Origin: an uncultured Bacilli bacterium
GTDB lineage: Bacteria; Bacillota_I; Bacilli_A; RF39; UBA660
Reading direction: 5' to 3'
Assembly: GCA_947599755.1 (NCBI GenBank)
Contig: CANQFO010000007.1
Location: 1 to 24,277 of the forward strand
Length of the DNA stretch: 24,277 nucleotides
Shown: positions 23,278-24,277 of the stretch, piece by piece
How positions within the stretch are numbered: the stretch's first letter is position 1
Layout of the letters: each line of letters starts with the position of its first letter
The notes under the pieces: generated by a model
What the model was told of the DNA's origin: nothing
The model's input: the letters and a program-made list of their open reading frames with translations, nothing else
Database searches by the model: none
Program-made: the position numbers and the translations under genes

Positions 23278-24010
23278 AAGAATTGAAATTAACTTTTCGG
23301 TATATTTATTTGCTCTAATCTCAATCTTAACAGCATCATTTATTCCTTTTTTTATCATTAGTTTCTTAATTATTATTCATGAATTAGGTCATTTCTTAAC
23401 AGCAAAATTAGTAGGAATAGAAGTAAACAAAATAAAAATTTATCCCTTAGGTGGAGTTTCCAAATTAAATATGCCCATCAACACTTCCATAAAAAAAGAA
23501 TTAATAATTTTAGTAGCAGGACCCTTATTTCAACAATTAGCATATCTTTTTTTATTACAAATTTTAAAAAATAAAGATTCCATAATAAAAATTTATCACT
23601 ATGGAATATTATGGTTTAATCTTTTACCAATTTATCCCTTAGATGGTGGAAAATTTCTAAATTTAATATTATCAACAAAAATTCCTTATAAAACAAGTTT
23701 AATTACATCAATCGCAATAAGCTATGGGATGACAATTGGTCTATTTATAATCAATCAAAAGAATTTAAATGGAAATATAATCATCATAATCATTTTTTTA
23801 TTGTATAAAATTACTAAAGAAAAAGAAAAAATTGAACTGATTTATAAAAAATTTTTATTAGAAAGATATTTACATCAGTATCAATTTAAAAAGATAAAAA
23901 TCATAAAAGATCAAAATAAATTTTATAAAAATAAAAAACATCTAATCAAAATAGGAGATAATTATTATTTAGAAAAAGACTTTTTACAAAAATTATATAA
24001 AAAATATTGA
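23258..24010 (+). CDS. spoIVFB: SpoIVFB-like intramembrane zinc protease (M50), non-standard start
   Basis: A site-2-type protease of about 250 residues that in Bacillus cuts the pro-sequence of sigma-K. The frame carries HELGH (41-45 counted from 23258) within a membrane segment, a following PLGG turn, the AGP segment, and the third ligand in YPLDGGKF. The first ATG that stays open is at 23471, after the HELGH motif, so it cannot be the true start. Upstream the frame is open to a TAA at 23255-23257 and contains no ATG, GTG or TTG; ATT 23258, ATA 23261 and ATA 23270 are the candidates. An in-frame ATG at 23243 is cut off after four codons by that TAA. Possibilities are an ATT start coupled to spoIVFA, a frameshift from spoIVFA, or a sequence error. 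The gene ends in the window's only TGA stop. Confidence 0.8.
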   Translation: MIKTISKRIEINFSVYLFALISILTASFIPFFIISFLIIIHELGHFLTAKLVGIEVNKIKIYPLGGVSKLNMPINTSIKKELIILVAGPLFQQLAYLFLLQILKNKDSIIKIYHYGILWFNLLPIYPLDGGKFLNLILSTKIPYKTSLITSIAISYGMTIGLFIINQKNLNGNIIIIIIFLLYKITKEKEKIELIYKKFLLERYLHQYQFKKIKIIKDQNKFYKNKKHLIKIGDNYYLEKDFLQKLYKKY

Positions 24011-24036
24011 CAATAAAAAAAAGACTATGCTATAAT
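24007..24036 (+). promoter_or_regulatory. Promoter of tRNA-Ala
   Basis: TTGACA (24007-24012), an 18-base spacer and TATAAT (24031-24036) are perfect hexamers. The -35 box overlaps the TGA stop of the protease gene. Confidence 0.8.
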
Positions 24037-24062
24037 TCAATTACTGACTGAAAAGTTAGTCT

Positions 24063-24138
24063 GGGGCATTAGCTCAGCTGGGAGAGCGCCACGTTTGCAC
24101 CGTGGAGGTCAGCGGTTCGATCCCGCTATGCTCCACCA
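24063..24138 (+). tRNA. tRNA-Ala (anticodon UGC)
   Basis: A complete 76-base tRNA. The acceptor stem GGGGCAT/ATGCTCC has one G-T pair, the D-arm begins GCTCAGCTGGGAGAGC, the anticodon stem CCACG/CGTGG encloses the loop TTTGCAC with anticodon TGC, and the T-loop is GGTTCGATC. Discriminator A and an encoded CCA end it at 24138. A small leader hairpin precedes it and a terminator follows, so it appears to be a single-gene unit. Confidence 0.97.
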
Positions 24139-24177
24139 GATAGATACCAAACTCGGAAAATTCGAGTAAAAATAGAT

Positions 24178-24203
24178 AACGTACTTGATAAAAGTACGTT
24201 TTT
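24178..24203 (+). terminator. Intrinsic terminator after tRNA-Ala
   Basis: AACGTACTT (24178-24186) pairs perfectly with AAGTACGTT (24192-24200) around GATAA, followed by T to 24203. A smaller hairpin (ACTCG/CGAGT) lies just upstream of it. Confidence 0.8.
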
Positions 24204-24277
24204 ATGTTATGATGCATTTGTCAAGGAAACTTGCATAAAATAAAAAAGGAACATTCAATATCGCATGTTGAGTGTTG
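24204..24277. other. Intergenic end of the window
   Basis: The last 74 bases contain no gene I can support. TGCAT (24213-24217) and the like-spelled TTGCAT near 24230, and a CATTCAA/TTGAGTG pair near the edge, are imperfect repeats that may belong to the leader of the next gene, which lies outside. Confidence 0.3.

Noticed and set aside
23471..24010. M50 protease starting at ATG 23471
   Set aside because: This would delete the HELGH zinc motif encoded at 23378-23392 in the same frame, so the gene must begin upstream.
1..24277. Mycoplasma-type code (TGA as Trp) suggested by the extreme AT content
   Set aside because: All tryptophans use TGG, no gene has an internal TGA, and TGA is the stop of the M50 protease gene.

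Overview
The window is a very AT-rich chromosomal segment with almost every gene on the + strand. The order tig-lon, a spoVID-like gene followed by a ysxE-like gene, and radC-mreC-mreD-spoIVFA-spoIVFB resembles the Bacillus chromosome. Sortases and LPXTG surface proteins show a Gram-positive wall. I infer a low-GC Bacillota of the class Bacilli, probably an uncultured gut-type lineage (RF39/Erysipelotrichia-like), with at least part of an endospore programme. TGA is never used inside a gene and serves as a stop once (24008-24010), so the code looks standard. No phage, IS transposase or CRISPR array was seen.

Region 1 (1-9767) is a surface-structure locus. A small secreted protein with a SipW/TasA-type leader comes first and has its own terminator. 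A 285-base regulatory gap follows, then a sortase-assembled pilus operon: LPFTG pilin 1, LPFTG pilin 2, a SHIRT-repeat adhesin, a small proline-rich-tailed subunit (probable base), class C sortase, LPITG pilin 3 and class B sortase, closed by a strong terminator. Pilin 1 alone keeps the YPK pilin-motif lysine, so it is the best candidate for the polymerised shaft. A terminator-like hairpin after pilin 2 probably keeps the two abundant pilins above the minor subunits and sortases.

The most striking signal is a run of ten G in the spacer of the first promoter of this operon. It lies exactly between TTGACA and TATAAA at 17-base spacing. Such tracts slip during replication, so this looks like an on/off or high/low phase-variable switch for the pilus. 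A second, perfect-consensus promoter, a 10-codon leader ORF and a symmetric inverted-repeat element share the same gap.

Region 2 (9768-14587) is protein quality control: trigger factor behind a roughly 200-base leader, then LonA, translationally coupled to an unrecognised helical protein.

Region 3 (14588-16687) carries a SpoVID/SafA-like spore-coat morphogenetic protein (N-terminal domain plus C-terminal LysM), an overlapping YsxE/CotS-like kinase-fold protein, and a possible small minus-strand membrane protein.

Region 4 (16688-20042) carries a 798-residue polytopic membrane protein with a C-terminal zinc ribbon, followed by thioredoxin reductase in the same operon.

Region 5 (20043-24277) holds a small SPOR-like membrane protein, RadC, MreC and MreD without MreB, a SpoIVFA-like degenerate LytM protein, and a SpoIVFB-like intramembrane M50 protease whose reading frame has no usable ATG, GTG or TTG start. 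Last come a tRNA-Ala(UGC) with its own promoter and terminator and 74 bases in which I see no gene.
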